From positions 41,928 to 105,927 of the forward strand of contig NZ_JAJADR010000011.1 of assembly GCF_020447265.1 (NCBI RefSeq): a stretch of DNA of 64,000 nt, in the 5' to 3' direction. Of this stretch, positions 9,052 through 17,972 are shown in pieces. Position 1 is the stretch's first letter. Every line of letters begins with the position of its first letter. This DNA comes from Hymenobacter lucidus. Lineage in GTDB: Bacteria; Bacteroidota; Bacteroidia; Cytophagales; Hymenobacteraceae. The notes below the pieces were generated by a model. It was given only the letters and a program-made list of their open reading frames with translations. It did no database searches and was not told where the DNA came from. The translations under genes and the position numbers were made by a program.

Positions 9052-9116
9052 ACGCGGCGTAAGGGCATAAAAAATCCCGGTCACTGACCGGGATTTTTTA
9101 TGCCCTTACGCCGCGT
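9052..9116. terminator. Giant bidirectional terminator reaching into a coding end
   Basis: Perfect 32-base arms (9052-9083 and 9085-9116) flank a single central base. The core is a CCCGGTCA/TGACCGGG stem with A/T runs. The right arm includes the last codons and stop of the minus-strand gene at 9106, so the left arm is an inverted copy of that gene's 3' end. Confidence 0.85.
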
Positions 9117-9381
9117 TGCTTAGTCGCTCGCGGGTGAGAATTGCCTGGATGGCGGGCGAGGCTTTCACATCCGGTGGGTAGGGAAGCTGGGCCAGCTGTT
9201 GAATGGTCAGTTCGCCGTCGATGTAGCGCTGCAGCTCGTGCAGTAGCTCGGGCCGGGGGCCGGTGCCACCCATTGAGGCCACGGCAATACCCCATTCGGC
9301 GTGGCGCTGGCGCTTGAGGCGAGCAGCCACTTCCTCTTCGGGTAAGGCCGAGGAAATAGGCTTGAAATACGTAGAGTCCAT
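9106..9381 (-). CDS. Small hypothetical protein
   Basis: The 91-residue protein begins MDSTYFKPISSALPEEEV and is charged and helical, with a central YIDGELTIQQLAQLPYPPDV segment. There is no signal peptide or membrane segment. I recognise no family. The ATG at 9381 is preferred over 9438, which adds a basic, non-conserved-looking stretch. Its last codons lie inside the giant inverted repeat at 9052-9116. Confidence 0.6.
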   Translation of the reverse strand: MDSTYFKPISSALPEEEVAARLKRQRHAEWGIAVASMGGTGPRPELLHELQRYIDGELTIQQLAQLPYPPDVKASPAIQAILTRERLSNAA

Positions 9382-9700
9382 CAGCTTACGCGGTTGGTGT
9401 TGAGCGTGTATACGGCGCTGGCGAAGTTGAGGTATCAAAAAGGGGTATTTCTAGACTCAGGTTTGGCATAACTAGCTACCCAGCTCGGCGGTAAACAAGG
9501 CCGGGTCGCCGGCTGTAAGGGCAGGGAGCAGCTGACAAAGGACCCGCGAAAAGAAAACGGCCGCTCCGGTAGCTCGTTTCATTATTCTCATATATTTGTG
9601 TTATACCTGTTTCGAACAGGGTTGCCCCCAGCAATTACTACCCACTGCCGGTCCGAAGCCGCTATCTTTTCGGTAGCCGCTGCCTGTTATCCACTTCTCT
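9382..9700. other. Intergenic region with a candidate promoter
   Basis: About 320 bases between divergent genes. A TATATTTG element (9591-9598) matches TAnnTTTG and could drive the receiver gene at 9701, although no good -33 partner is visible. I see nothing else. Confidence 0.4.
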
Positions 9701-10129
9701 ATGCTGCATTCCGCTGTTGAGCCCGCGCTTCTGACTTGTGCTATTCTGGACGATGACGAAATTAACCGGCTGACGCTGGAGCACTACGTCGCCCTGAGCG
9801 GCTCGCTGCAACTGGAAGCCTCCCTGTCGGGCAGCGTGGAGGGGTTGAGCTTTTTCAGCACCGGCCGCCGCGTCGACGTGCTGTTTCTGGACGTGGAAAT
9901 GCCCGATCTGAATGGCCTGGATATGCTGCGCCTGCTGCCCGAGCCACCCCAGGTAGTGCTCACCACGGCCCACGAGAACTTTGCCTGGGAAGCTTTCGAG
10001 CTGCGGGTAGCCGACTACTTGGTCAAGCCCTTCGACTTCGAGCGGTTCATGCTGGCCGTAAAGCGCGTTTCAGAGCTGCTCAGCGCCGATTCTACTACTG
10101 CCAAACGGTTTCTCACACCGGGCTCGTAG
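9701..10129 (+). CDS. Stand-alone response-regulator receiver protein
   Basis: The 142-residue protein is a single CheY-like receiver. It has the acidic pair in LDDDEINRL near residues 17-20, the phospho-acceptor Asp64 in LFLDVEMPDLNGLD, the switch Thr in VVLTTAHE and the conserved Lys in ADYLVKPFDFERF. The sequence style resembles LytTR-family receivers, but the frame stops right after the receiver with no DNA-binding domain. It is convergent with the large hybrid kinase gene and could be its target or a shuttle protein. This is an inference from position. Confidence 0.85.
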   Translation: MLHSAVEPALLTCAILDDDEINRLTLEHYVALSGSLQLEASLSGSVEGLSFFSTGRRVDVLFLDVEMPDLNGLDMLRLLPEPPQVVLTTAHENFAWEAFELRVADYLVKPFDFERFMLAVKRVSELLSADSTTAKRFLTPGS

Positions 10130-10177
10130 CTGATTTCAACGCTGGGCTAGTGCTGCTGGCCGGTTTTTTTCTTACTG

Positions 10178-10225
10178 AACAAGCCCCCGAAGCCTGCTCT
10201 CACGCAGTCGATTCGGGGGCTTGTT
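10178..10225. terminator. Hairpin terminator between convergent genes
   Basis: The 14-bp arms AACAAGCCCCCGAA (10178-10191) and the complement (10212-10225) enclose a 20-base loop, between the receiver gene and the hybrid kinase gene. Confidence 0.7.
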
Positions 10226-10245
10226 GGCAGAGAGTAGCCGCGCTA

Positions 10246-13200
10246 TTAACTGGCTGGGGCAGCTGCCGGAGCATTGGAAACGTGGTGCTGCAGCTGCCAG
10301 AGCAATTGGGGCAGCTGTAGCAGCAGTTGCTCAATGGCCTCGGTACGAGCAGCAGTATTAGCCGCCGGGTCTTCCAGCGTAGCCACGAAGGGTAGCAGTT
10401 CTTGGGCCATAAGCAGCTTCAGCGAGGGTTTGATGCGGTGGGCCAGCGCGGCGGCCCGGGGCCAGTCGGCGGTGGTGGCAGCATCCTGCAGCTGCAGCAC
10501 CATCGGGGGCGTATGGGTTAGAAACGAGTCGAGGATGCGCCGCACGAATACGTCGTTGCCCCGGGCGGTGCGCTGCAGGTCGCCGAGGGCAAACAGGGGC
10601 TGGCCGGGACGCGGGTCGGCGCGGTGCAGGGCCAGAATTTTGCGCACCAGCTCACTGGCCTCGAAGGGTTTGGCCAGGCAGTCGTTCATACCGGCGGCCA
10701 GGTACTTTTCGTTATCAGCCAGGAAGGCGTTGGCCGTCAGGGCAATAATGGGCGTTTGGGCCCGGGCCACGTCGGGGTACTGCCGGATGCGGGCCGTGGC
10801 TTCCAGGCCGTTCATCCCCGGCATCTGAATGTCCATCAGAATCACGTCGAAAACCTGCTGCTCAAACAGGGCCAGGGCCGCCGCCCCATCGGTAGCCGTT
10901 TCTACCACCACCTCGTAGCTGGCCAGCACCAGCTCAGCCAGCTGCCGGTTCACGTCGTGGTCTTCCACCAGCAGCACGCGCAGCCCCCGAATGGCTTGGG
11001 TAGCTTCGGCCAGGTCCTGCTCGTTTTCGCCCGGATTGGCGGCCAGCACTTCCTCCGCCGAGGCTTTAGCGAATGTGAGCGTAAAGCCAAAGCTGGTGCC
11101 GGCACCTGGTTCGCTGCACATCAGCAAGTGGCCGCCCAGCTGCTCAACCAGACTGCTGCTAATGGACAGACCCAGGCCCGAGCCCCCAAACCGGCGGCTG
11201 GTATCGGCGTAGGCCTGGGTAAAGGTGGAGAAAATAGCTTCCTGCTTGTCGTGGGCCACGCCCAGGCCCGTGTCGGTGACCAGAAAGCCGATGCTGAGCG
11301 TCGTATCGGTTTCGGCCAGCAGCCGGGCGCTGAGCGTGATGGTGCCGCGCTCCGTAAACTTGAGGCTGTTGCTGAGCAGGTTGAGTAGCACCTGGCTCAG
11401 GCGCTGCGGGTCGCTGAGCACGGCCGGGTGGGGCAGGGCCACGGGCTCGGTCCGAAAGCTCAACCCTTTGGCCGCGGCCTGAAAGCTGATGGTCTGGCCC
11501 ACGGCCTGCAGCGTCTGGTTCAGATCGAACGGAATCTGTTCCAGCTCCAGCTTGCCCGAGGTGATTTTGGCCACGTCCAGAATATCATTCAGCAAACCCA
11601 GCAGGTGGTTGCCCGAGTTGCGGATAATGGCCACGTACTCCTGTTGCTGGGCGCTGAGCGGGGTGCGGGTGAGCAAGCCGGCCATGCCCAGCACACCGTT
11701 CATGGGCGTGCGAATCTCGTGGCTCATATTGGCCAGAAAGTTTTCCCGGGCCGTGGCCGCCGCTTCCGCTTCGCGTTTGGCCCGCTTCAGCTCCGTCACG
11801 TCGGTGCCCACCGTCAGCACTTCCCGCAGGCCGTGGGGGCGCAGCAAGGGGCGCTTCACTACCTGCAGCTGCACTACCTGGCCGCTGGCCAGCGTGAAGG
11901 GCATTTCGCCGGAAACCTCCTCGCCCGTGGCCATTACCACCGCATTCCATTCCGTGAGCTGGCGCAGCTCGGCCCCTTCGGGCGTGTCGGCGTCCGGGCT
12001 GCTCTGCAGATGGTTGCTACGGGACATCAGTTCCTTGAAGGCGGCATTGGTGAAGATGGGCGTGCCGGTTTCGTCGGTGACGTAGAGCAGGTTGGGCGAG
12101 GTATTGACGATTTGGTGGATGAATTCCTGCTGCTCGTTTACCTGCTGCTCGGCTTGGTGCCGCTCGGTAATGTCGAGGCCGTAGGCCACCATCAGGCGCA
12201 CCGTGCCATCCGGGTTGAGAATCGGCTTCACAATACGCAGCATGCGGCGCGCTCCGTCCGGCGTCTCAATGGTTTCTTCGATGGTAACGCTGCGGCGCTG
12301 CTGCAACACTTCGTCAAACATCCGCTTGCGCTGCACGGCCATGTCGATGGGCCGCTGGCGGTAGGCGCAGTACTCGAAGTGGTCTTTACCAATAATCCAG
12401 GCCCGCACCTCGGGGTTGCGGATGCCCATTGGGTTGACGAACAGATACCGGTGCTGGAGGTCGAAAACGCCGATATCGGTGGGCAGCTCGTTGAGAATCG
12501 TCTCGTAGAACTCGCGCTGCTCGGCCAGCTGCTGCTCGGCCCGGTAGCGCTCCGTCACGTCGAGGCCGTAGGCCACCACGAGGCGCAACTGGCCATCGGC
12601 GGCAAATACGGGGTGGAAGCGGCGCAATACGTGCTGCGTGCCCGTATGGTCCTCCACCGTTTCCTGCCACTGCACGTCGCGCTGCCCGGCCACGGCCTGC
12701 TCAAACATCTGCTGGCGCTGCTCGGCCAGGGCCCGGGGCCGCCGGCGGAAGGCCGTTACCTCGAAATTGTCTTTGCCCAGCATCCACTGGCGCGTGGCCT
12801 CGTCGGGGCAAACGTTGGGGTTGGTAAACAGGTAGCGGTGCTGGTCGTCGAATACCGACACACCTACGGGCAGCTCTTTGAGAATGACTTCGTAGAATTC
12901 GCGCTGCTCGGCCAACTGCTGCTCGGCGTGGCGACGGGCTGTAATATCGACCAGGTACAGCGTGGCATACTGCTCCTGGGGCACGGGCGTCACCTGCAAC
13001 AGGAAATACTGCTGGCCCACGGCTATTTCCTGCTGCTGGGCGTCGGTTGTGGCCAGGGCAGCCGTTACCAGCGTCAGAAGCTGAGTGCGCAGGGCGGCAT
13101 CGGTGCCCAACACCTGCACCAGCCCGGCGGCGCCCGGGTTGGCATACACCAGCTCGCCGGCGGCGGTGAGGCGCAGCACGGGGTTGGGATTTTGCTCGGC

Positions 13201-13725
13201 AATCAGCGACACGGTGCGCAGCTGGGCTTCGCGCTGGTAGCGCTCGGTCACGTCGCGGTAGCACACCAGACGGCCGGCCATTACGTTGTCGAGCACCAGG
13301 TAGTCGCGCTCCAGCACCCGGCCGTCGGCTAGCAGCAGCTCCTCATTCAGCACCGAGTGGCCCGCCTGTCGAATGGCGCTAGCCCGCGCCAGGTAGGCGT
13401 TCGGATCCTGAAAATTGTGGCGGATGCGCGCGGCTACGGCCATTCCCGTGGTCGGAGCCGCGTCGGCCGAAATATCTTCGATGCCAAACAGCTCACAGTA
13501 GCGCTGGTTGACGAGTTCCACCATGCCGTTGTCATCGACGAGCATAAAGCCGATGCGCAGGTTCTGGACCAGCGAGGCCAGGCGGGTGTGGTAGCGCCGC
13601 GTGGTAGCCTGGCTGTCGGCGAGCTGCTGCTCCAGCTCGGCAATGCGCGCTTCGGCCTGCTGGCGGCGGGTTCGTTCTTGCTGAAGCTCAGCAGCAAGAG
13701 GGTCGGGAAGGGCGGGGGCGGGCAT
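10246..13725 (-). CDS. Multi-PAS hybrid sensor histidine kinase with receiver and Hpt domains
   Basis: This 1159-residue cytosolic sensor has the following order: a short coiled coil (about 10-45); five PAS-like domains (recognisable at LRIGFMLVDDNGMVELVN, NPNPVLRLTAAGELVYAN, ELPVGVSVFDDQHRYLFTN, ELPTDIGVFDLQHRYLFVN and TSPNLLYVTDETGTPIFTN); HisKA with His669 in MSHEIRTPMNG; HATPase with DTGLGV and GGSGLGLS; a receiver with Asp965 in VILMDIQMPGMNG; and a C-terminal Hpt with His1096 in LAHRIKPSLKLL. There is no transmembrane segment, so it likely senses an intracellular signal. The third and fourth PAS units are close repeats. The ATG at 13725 (MPAPALPDP) is preferred to 13779. The lone receiver at 9701 is the nearest candidate phosphoacceptor. 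Confidence 0.92.
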   Translation of the reverse strand: MPAPALPDPLAAELQQERTRRQQAEARIAELEQQLADSQATTRRYHTRLASLVQNLRIGFMLVDDNGMVELVNQRYCELFGIEDISADAAPTTGMAVAARIRHNFQDPNAYLARASAIRQAGHSVLNEELLLADGRVLERDYLVLDNVMAGRLVCYRDVTERYQREAQLRTVSLIAEQNPNPVLRLTAAGELVYANPGAAGLVQVLGTDAALRTQLLTLVTAALATTDAQQQEIAVGQQYFLLQVTPVPQEQYATLYLVDITARRHAEQQLAEQREFYEVILKELPVGVSVFDDQHRYLFTNPNVCPDEATRQWMLGKDNFEVTAFRRRPRALAEQRQQMFEQAVAGQRDVQWQETVEDHTGTQHVLRRFHPVFAADGQLRLVVAYGLDVTERYRAEQQLAEQREFYETILNELPTDIGVFDLQHRYLFVNPMGIRNPEVRAWIIGKDHFEYCAYRQRPIDMAVQRKRMFDEVLQQRRSVTIEETIETPDGARRMLRIVKPILNPDGTVRLMVAYGLDITERHQAEQQVNEQQEFIHQIVNTSPNLLYVTDETGTPIFTNAAFKELMSRSNHLQSSPDADTPEGAELRQLTEWNAVVMATGEEVSGEMPFTLASGQVVQLQVVKRPLLRPHGLREVLTVGTDVTELKRAKREAEAAATARENFLANMSHEIRTPMNGVLGMAGLLTRTPLSAQQQEYVAIIRNSGNHLLGLLNDILDVAKITSGKLELEQIPFDLNQTLQAVGQTISFQAAAKGLSFRTEPVALPHPAVLSDPQRLSQVLLNLLSNSLKFTERGTITLSARLLAETDTTLSIGFLVTDTGLGVAHDKQEAIFSTFTQAYADTSRRFGGSGLGLSISSSLVEQLGGHLLMCSEPGAGTSFGFTLTFAKASAEEVLAANPGENEQDLAEATQAIRGLRVLLVEDHDVNRQLAELVLASYEVVVETATDGAAALALFEQQVFDVILMDIQMPGMNGLEATARIRQYPDVARAQTPIIALTANAFLADNEKYLAAGMNDCLAKPFEASELVRKILALHRADPRPGQPLFALGDLQRTARGNDVFVRRILDSFLTHTPPMVLQLQDAATTADWPRAAALAHRIKPSLKLLMAQELLPFVATLEDPAANTAARTEAIEQLLLQLPQLLWQLQHHVSNAPAAAPAS

Positions 13726-13907
13726 GGGCGGCGAATTCAATAAGCAACGAATATACACGCCGGCGGCTACTACCACCAAGGCCGAGCTGACGAAAAGGGT
13801 GTCAGCCGTTGGAAAGGCAGAATCAGACCGGGTTGGGGCAGTGGCTGGCTACAGGACAATAATTTCGCCCCTGAATCAGTTCTTGTTCTACACCAACGGT
13901 TTAGAAG

Positions 13908-14132
13908 ATGACTAAAGTGCTGTTTCTGTTTGGCGTCCTGTTTTTGTTCCTGGCTGGCGAATGCGCCGCCGGCCGGCCCACTGCCTACGCGCGGGCCAAA
14001 GCCAAAGGTCGGGTGTACGTGCACCGGCCCAACTACAAGCTCTACCGCGGGGCCAAGCGCCACCGCCAATCGGGCTGGTTTAAACTCCCCGCCCTGCCGC
14101 GCAAAGCTGGCCACTCACGAAGCCGATTTTAG
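13908..14132 (+). CDS. Small basic secreted protein
   Basis: The 74-residue product has an N-terminal signal peptide (KVLFLFGVLFLFLAGECAAG) followed by a strongly basic, Tyr/Arg/Lys-rich mature part (VYVHRPNYKLYRGAKRHR). I know no function. Its 3' end overlaps by four bases the end of the convergent nucleotidyltransferase gene at 14129. Composition and signal peptide make it credible despite the small size. Confidence 0.6.
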   Translation: MTKVLFLFGVLFLFLAGECAAGRPTAYARAKAKGRVYVHRPNYKLYRGAKRHRQSGWFKLPALPRKAGHSRSRF

Positions 14133-15214
14133 GAGCGTGGCGGCAGGGCATAAAACTGCCGCCGAACCGTGCGTAGCAGCTCTTCGGCCACATCACGGTC
14201 GGGGGCGTCGGGTAGGGCCGAGGTGGCAAAGGCAGCGTCGACCTGCGCTACCAGCTCCTCAGCCTGGGCCACGAGGGCGTCGTACTCAAACTCGCCCCGC
14301 CGGATCTGAAGCAGAAAGTCCCGGTCGGGGCGGCGCACGTGCAGCTGGCTGGTGCTGGCAATTTCGAGGGCCGTACGCAGCAGCCGAAACACGTGCAGCA
14401 TGTTTTTGGCGTCGTAGTTTTTGCCGTGCTGCACCGTGTTTTCGTAGCGCTCCGTGTTGCGGCGTGCCACCCAGTCCCAGTACTCCTTGTACACGCGGCA
14501 GTAGGTGGAGTAGCCGTTGCGGTTGAACGAGAGGTACGCCACCGGCACCTCGCCCTTGGGCACAGCCGAGAGCAGCACGTCGTTGGAGGTTTCCGCGTCG
14601 CGCAGCAGGCCCCGGTAGCCCAGGGGAGCGGCCGGGTCAGGGTCCACAAACAGGGCGTAGAGGTCGGTGAGGTGGGGCACGTTGGCCAGGCCGCACTGCC
14701 GGGCCGGTAGGTTCTGGCGGCTGAGCCACTTTTCGGCAGGCATGGCGCCGGCACCGACCGTCACGTAACAGAAATCGAGCACCGATTTGCGGGCCGGCGG
14801 CTCGGGGTTGTTGATTTTCTTGTTCAGCCCCTTGGCCTTGCGAATCTGGGCTACGGCGTACTCGGCAAAAGTTTGGCGGCAGAGCTTAGAGAGAAAATTC
14901 TCGGTGCGGAAGGCGGCAAACAGCGGGTGCTGGTAGATGATGCAGTCGGGCGGCGTACCGAGGATTTCGAGGGCCGTGGGGTTGTTTTTGAGCAGCAGCT
15001 CCACGAAGCGCCGCAGCTCGTAGAATACCTCGTCGTTGGTGGCGTTGGCCACCTGGGGCACGTAGTCGAGGCCGTAGAAGTCGTGCTCGGGCAGGATGAA
15101 CACGCCCTTCAGGTCGGTATCGGAGTGGGGCAAATCGGTGCCGTAGGCGCGGCTGCCGCTGATGGCTTCGAACAGCAGCAGGCCGTGGCGGCGCAGGTAG
15201 TCAATGGTCAGCAC
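14129..15214 (-). CDS. COG3541-type nucleotidyltransferase (pol beta superfamily), RNA-repair associated
   Basis: The 361-residue protein carries a polymerase-beta-type nucleotidyltransferase motif near its N-terminus: GSRAYGTDLPHSDTDLKGV, with the GS and the D-x-D metal-binding pair at about residues 20-37. A FYELRRFVELLLKNNPTALE helix follows, as in YcgL/COG3541 proteins. Members of this group are annotated as 'RNA repair pathway DNA polymerase beta family' because they accompany Pnkp/Hen1 or RNA ligases; the transferred nucleotide and substrate are not established. It is 30 bases downstream of a second family member on the same strand, suggesting an operon, and about 8 kb from a Pnkp gene. 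Confidence 0.85.
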   Translation of the reverse strand: MLTIDYLRRHGLLLFEAISGSRAYGTDLPHSDTDLKGVFILPEHDFYGLDYVPQVANATNDEVFYELRRFVELLLKNNPTALEILGTPPDCIIYQHPLFAAFRTENFLSKLCRQTFAEYAVAQIRKAKGLNKKINNPEPPARKSVLDFCYVTVGAGAMPAEKWLSRQNLPARQCGLANVPHLTDLYALFVDPDPAAPLGYRGLLRDAETSNDVLLSAVPKGEVPVAYLSFNRNGYSTYCRVYKEYWDWVARRNTERYENTVQHGKNYDAKNMLHVFRLLRTALEIASTSQLHVRRPDRDFLLQIRRGEFEYDALVAQAEELVAQVDAAFATSALPDAPDRDVAEELLRTVRRQFYALPPRS

Positions 15215-15244
15215 GCGGTAGGCAGGGTTGGCAAGTGAGTGGGT

Positions 15245-16015
15245 TCAGGCCGGAAACGAGACGTGCAGCCAATGCTGCAGCAGCTGGTTCAGCTCCGTGG
15301 TTGGCTCCGGGCCCTGAGGCACGGGCAGCGTGTCGCGGCTGGCCGTAGCCGCGTCGTATTCCTGCTCCAGAAACGTAAGTAGCACGGCGGGGCGGTCCAC
15401 GGTGGTTTTCTCATCGGCCCGGGCTTTGAGGGCCAGCAGCTCAGTGACTTCGGCCTCCAGTTCCAGCGGCAATACGGCCCGCAGCTGGGCAAACTGCATG
15501 GGCGGCAGCGCGTGGCGCGTCCGGATCCAGCGGGCGGCTAGGGCTGAGCGCAGGGCGTAGAAGAGCCGCTTCAGCCGCACCTGTTCAGCGGTGAAATCGG
15601 TGGTGAGGCCACGGCGCACCAAGCCCAGGTAGTGGTGCAGGCCGGCGCGCAGGTTGAAGGTGCGGGGCAGAAAAGGCGCGAGGCCCGCCTGAAAACCAGG
15701 GGCTTCGTGGTACACTATCGGCGACTGCAGCCACTCAAACAGGGCCGCGTTGGAGCCGCGTAGCAGCTTCAGGGTTTTGCGCAGCTCCCAGCCGCCCATG
15801 TCCAGCAGGCCTTCCACGGGGAAGTTGAGCGTGTCGGGGCCCTCGTCGAGCGTGAGGTACCAGGCGGCCGGGTGGCAGTAGATAAAGCGCACGTCGTAGT
15901 CGGAAGTGGGCGAGGGGAAGCCCCAGGCGCGGCTGCCCGCCTCGGCCGCGTACAGGATGCGGATGCCGTGGGTGGCTTCGAGCTGGGTGAGCGTGGTGTG
16001 AATACGGGCGTGCAT
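15245..16015 (-). CDS. COG3541-type nucleotidyltransferase (pol beta superfamily), second copy
   Basis: The 256-residue protein has the same superfamily motif in a shorter version: AGSRAWGFPSPTSDYDVRF at about residues 26-44, with GS and SD-x-D. GGWELRKTLKLLRGSNAALFEWLQSP is another COG3541-like stretch. It differs enough from the neighbour at 14129 to be an ancient paralogue. It is first in the two-gene minus-strand unit. The ATG at 16015 (MHARIHTTL) is chosen; the frame to 16105 adds a signal-like stretch not expected in a cytosolic enzyme. A role in tRNA or RNA end processing is inferred from family association only. Confidence 0.83.
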   Translation of the reverse strand: MHARIHTTLTQLEATHGIRILYAAEAGSRAWGFPSPTSDYDVRFIYCHPAAWYLTLDEGPDTLNFPVEGLLDMGGWELRKTLKLLRGSNAALFEWLQSPIVYHEAPGFQAGLAPFLPRTFNLRAGLHHYLGLVRRGLTTDFTAEQVRLKRLFYALRSALAARWIRTRHALPPMQFAQLRAVLPLELEAEVTELLALKARADEKTTVDRPAVLLTFLEQEYDAATASRDTLPVPQGPEPTTELNQLLQHWLHVSFPA

Positions 16016-16168
16016 GAGGGTAAGCAGCGGGTAGAGCAGGGAAAACGAACCGAAAGTAGAGCAAACCAGCGGAAAGCCGACCGGCCGGTTGATTTTGCCC
16101 ACCAAACGGCGTGTATATTTAGCCGCCTATATTCGGCGACTTTCTTCGCCGCTTCTTTTTCTCTTCCC

Positions 16169-16969
16169 GTGAAATACGCCGTTTCCAGTTGGCTGCTGCT
16201 GGGCCTGCTCAGCGCCTGCACCCGTGATACTCCCAGCGAACAAACAACTACTGCCACTCAGAATGTGACACCCAAAACTCCGGCGGCCGTTTCGGCCCCG
16301 GCCGACACGCTGGCGACCTTCCGCTGGGAAAGTGAAATGTGCAGCTTCACCGGCCGCTACGACACGCGCAAATACACCGCCCAGCAGCTGGCCGATACCC
16401 ACGAGCTGCTGATGGGCGGCGTGCTGACCACCAACGAAACCGTCTTCAAGCCCGAGGATATTGCCAAGCTCAGCCTCGATACCCTGGAAGCGGAATACAC
16501 CAAAGTGCGGGCCCGGCTGCTGGCCCTGGAGCTGGTGCCCGAGGCCCGGTGGCAGAAGCTCAAACGCCGCAAGCTACAGTCGCTCGACAACCAGTACCGG
16601 GCTAAAAAGCTCACAATGCAGGCCTATGCCAACCCCGCGGTGCTGCTGAGCGCCCCGTATCCGGCCTCGTGCAAATTCTACATCCGGGGCCTGGCTACCG
16701 GCAACGACAGCCTGATCCGGCAAACCTGGCAGCAGCTCGTGCGCGAGCAGCAGCGCAACAATAGTGTGCCCGAGTCGCTGCAGCGGCGCTTTGAGCAGGA
16801 AGCGGCCGAACCCAACTGGCGGCAGTACGCGCAGGTCGAGCTGCTGGGCTTCGGCTGGTGGAACTGCGTAAACGAAACCATCGACTACGTGGAGCCCACT
16901 GAGCGGCTGCGCGGCCGCTACGCACAGCTGTTCACGACCGTCAAATCGGAGTGCGAGGAAGTGGATTAG
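16169..16969 (+). CDS. Putative lipoprotein, hypothetical
   Basis: Starting at a GTG (16169), the 266-residue product has a clear lipoprotein signal (KYAVSSWLLLGLLSACTRD, lipobox LSAC), a Thr/Ala/Pro linker to about residue 45, and a helical, Arg/Gln-rich globular domain with Cys pairs (EMCSFTG, ASCKFYI, WWNCVNE, SECEE). No in-frame ATG produces the signal peptide, so GTG is the best start. A promoter-like TTTTG-N16-TATATTTA lies at 16093-16121. I recognise no family. It is probably an outer-membrane-anchored periplasmic protein. Confidence 0.75.
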   Translation: MKYAVSSWLLLGLLSACTRDTPSEQTTTATQNVTPKTPAAVSAPADTLATFRWESEMCSFTGRYDTRKYTAQQLADTHELLMGGVLTTNETVFKPEDIAKLSLDTLEAEYTKVRARLLALELVPEARWQKLKRRKLQSLDNQYRAKKLTMQAYANPAVLLSAPYPASCKFYIRGLATGNDSLIRQTWQQLVREQQRNNSVPESLQRRFEQEAAEPNWRQYAQVELLGFGWWNCVNETIDYVEPTERLRGRYAQLFTTVKSECEEVD

Positions 16970-17026
16970 CCGCGGATTTACGTTCCGCTTTATCCTCTCT
17001 ACCTTGTTCCGCATAGCGCCAGCAAT

Positions 17027-17872
17027 ATGAAAAGACGGGCCTTTATCCGAAAAAGCGTGGCCGGACTGGCCGGAGCGGGCCTGCTCGGCGGGCTGTATGC
17101 CTGGCAGCTGGAGCCGTTCTGGCTGGAGTTTGTGAAAGTGAAAATGCCCATCCGGAACCTGCCGCCGGCGCTGGTGGGCAAAACCCTGCTGCAGATCAGC
17201 GACATTCACATTGGCACGCGGTTCGACCATCGTTTCATCATCGACTCATTTCAGAAAGCCCAGGAATTCAACCCCGACTTCGTGGTCTACACCGGCGACT
17301 ACGTCAGCACCGACAAGGACGAGGTGCAGTACGGGTTCCTGCAGGAGGTGCTCGGTAGCTGCGTGAGGGGTAAACTGGGTACGGTCGGGATTCTGGGCAA
17401 CCACGACTACGGCCGCAACTGGGCCCGGCCCGAGGTGGCCAACACCGTGGCGGCCATGCTGGCGGCCCAGGGCGTAACCATGCTGCGCAATGAGCAGGTG
17501 GAGCTGCACGGCCTGCGCTTTATCGGCTTCGACGACTACTGGGGCCTCAACTTCGCCCCCGGCCGGGTGATGAGTGAGTACGACGCCACTAAGCCGGCAA
17601 TTGTGCTTTGTCATAACCCGGACGTGTGTGACCTGGACGTCTGGAACGGCTACCAGGGCTGGATTCTGGCCGGGCACACCCACGGTGGGCAGTGCAAGCC
17701 GCCCTTTCTGCCGCCCCCGCTGCTGCCAGTGAAAAACCGCCGGTACTCGGCCGGGCAGATTGAGTTGGCCGACAACCGGACGCTCTACATCAACCGGGCC
17801 CTGGGCCATCTGTGGCAGGTGCGGTTTAACGTGCGGCCGGAAATAACAATCTTTGAGCTGGCCGCGGGCTAG
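17027..17872 (+). CDS. Tat-exported metallophosphoesterase (YaeI/calcineurin-like)
   Basis: The 281-residue enzyme is a calcineurin-like metallophosphoesterase. Metal-binding motifs are in order: SDIHIG (Asp59, His61), TGDYV (Asp91), GNHDYG (Asn125, His126), CHNPD (His196) and GHTHGGQ (His217, His219). The N-terminus KRRAFIRKSVAGLAGAGLL has a twin-arginine-type signal, implying export of a folded metalloenzyme or membrane anchoring. The family (YkuE/YaeI) hydrolyses phosphoesters, sometimes in lipid A precursors; the substrate here is unknown. It is followed on the same strand by the M28 peptidase gene. Confidence 0.9.
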   Translation: MKRRAFIRKSVAGLAGAGLLGGLYAWQLEPFWLEFVKVKMPIRNLPPALVGKTLLQISDIHIGTRFDHRFIIDSFQKAQEFNPDFVVYTGDYVSTDKDEVQYGFLQEVLGSCVRGKLGTVGILGNHDYGRNWARPEVANTVAAMLAAQGVTMLRNEQVELHGLRFIGFDDYWGLNFAPGRVMSEYDATKPAIVLCHNPDVCDLDVWNGYQGWILAGHTHGGQCKPPFLPPPLLPVKNRRYSAGQIELADNRTLYINRALGHLWQVRFNVRPEITIFELAAG

Positions 17873-17972
17873 CAACTACGGCCGACTAGGCGCTACTATT
17901 GGGGCGTAAACAACGGCGGCCTGACTTCTGTCTTCGTAGCCAGTGGCCTTTCCTTCTAACCTCACTCAACCT

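Noticed and set aside
11428..13332. 634-residue plus-strand frame
   Set aside because: It is antisense to the multi-PAS kinase gene, and its composition (His, Gly, Gln-rich) is typical of reverse-frame shadows in high-GC DNA.
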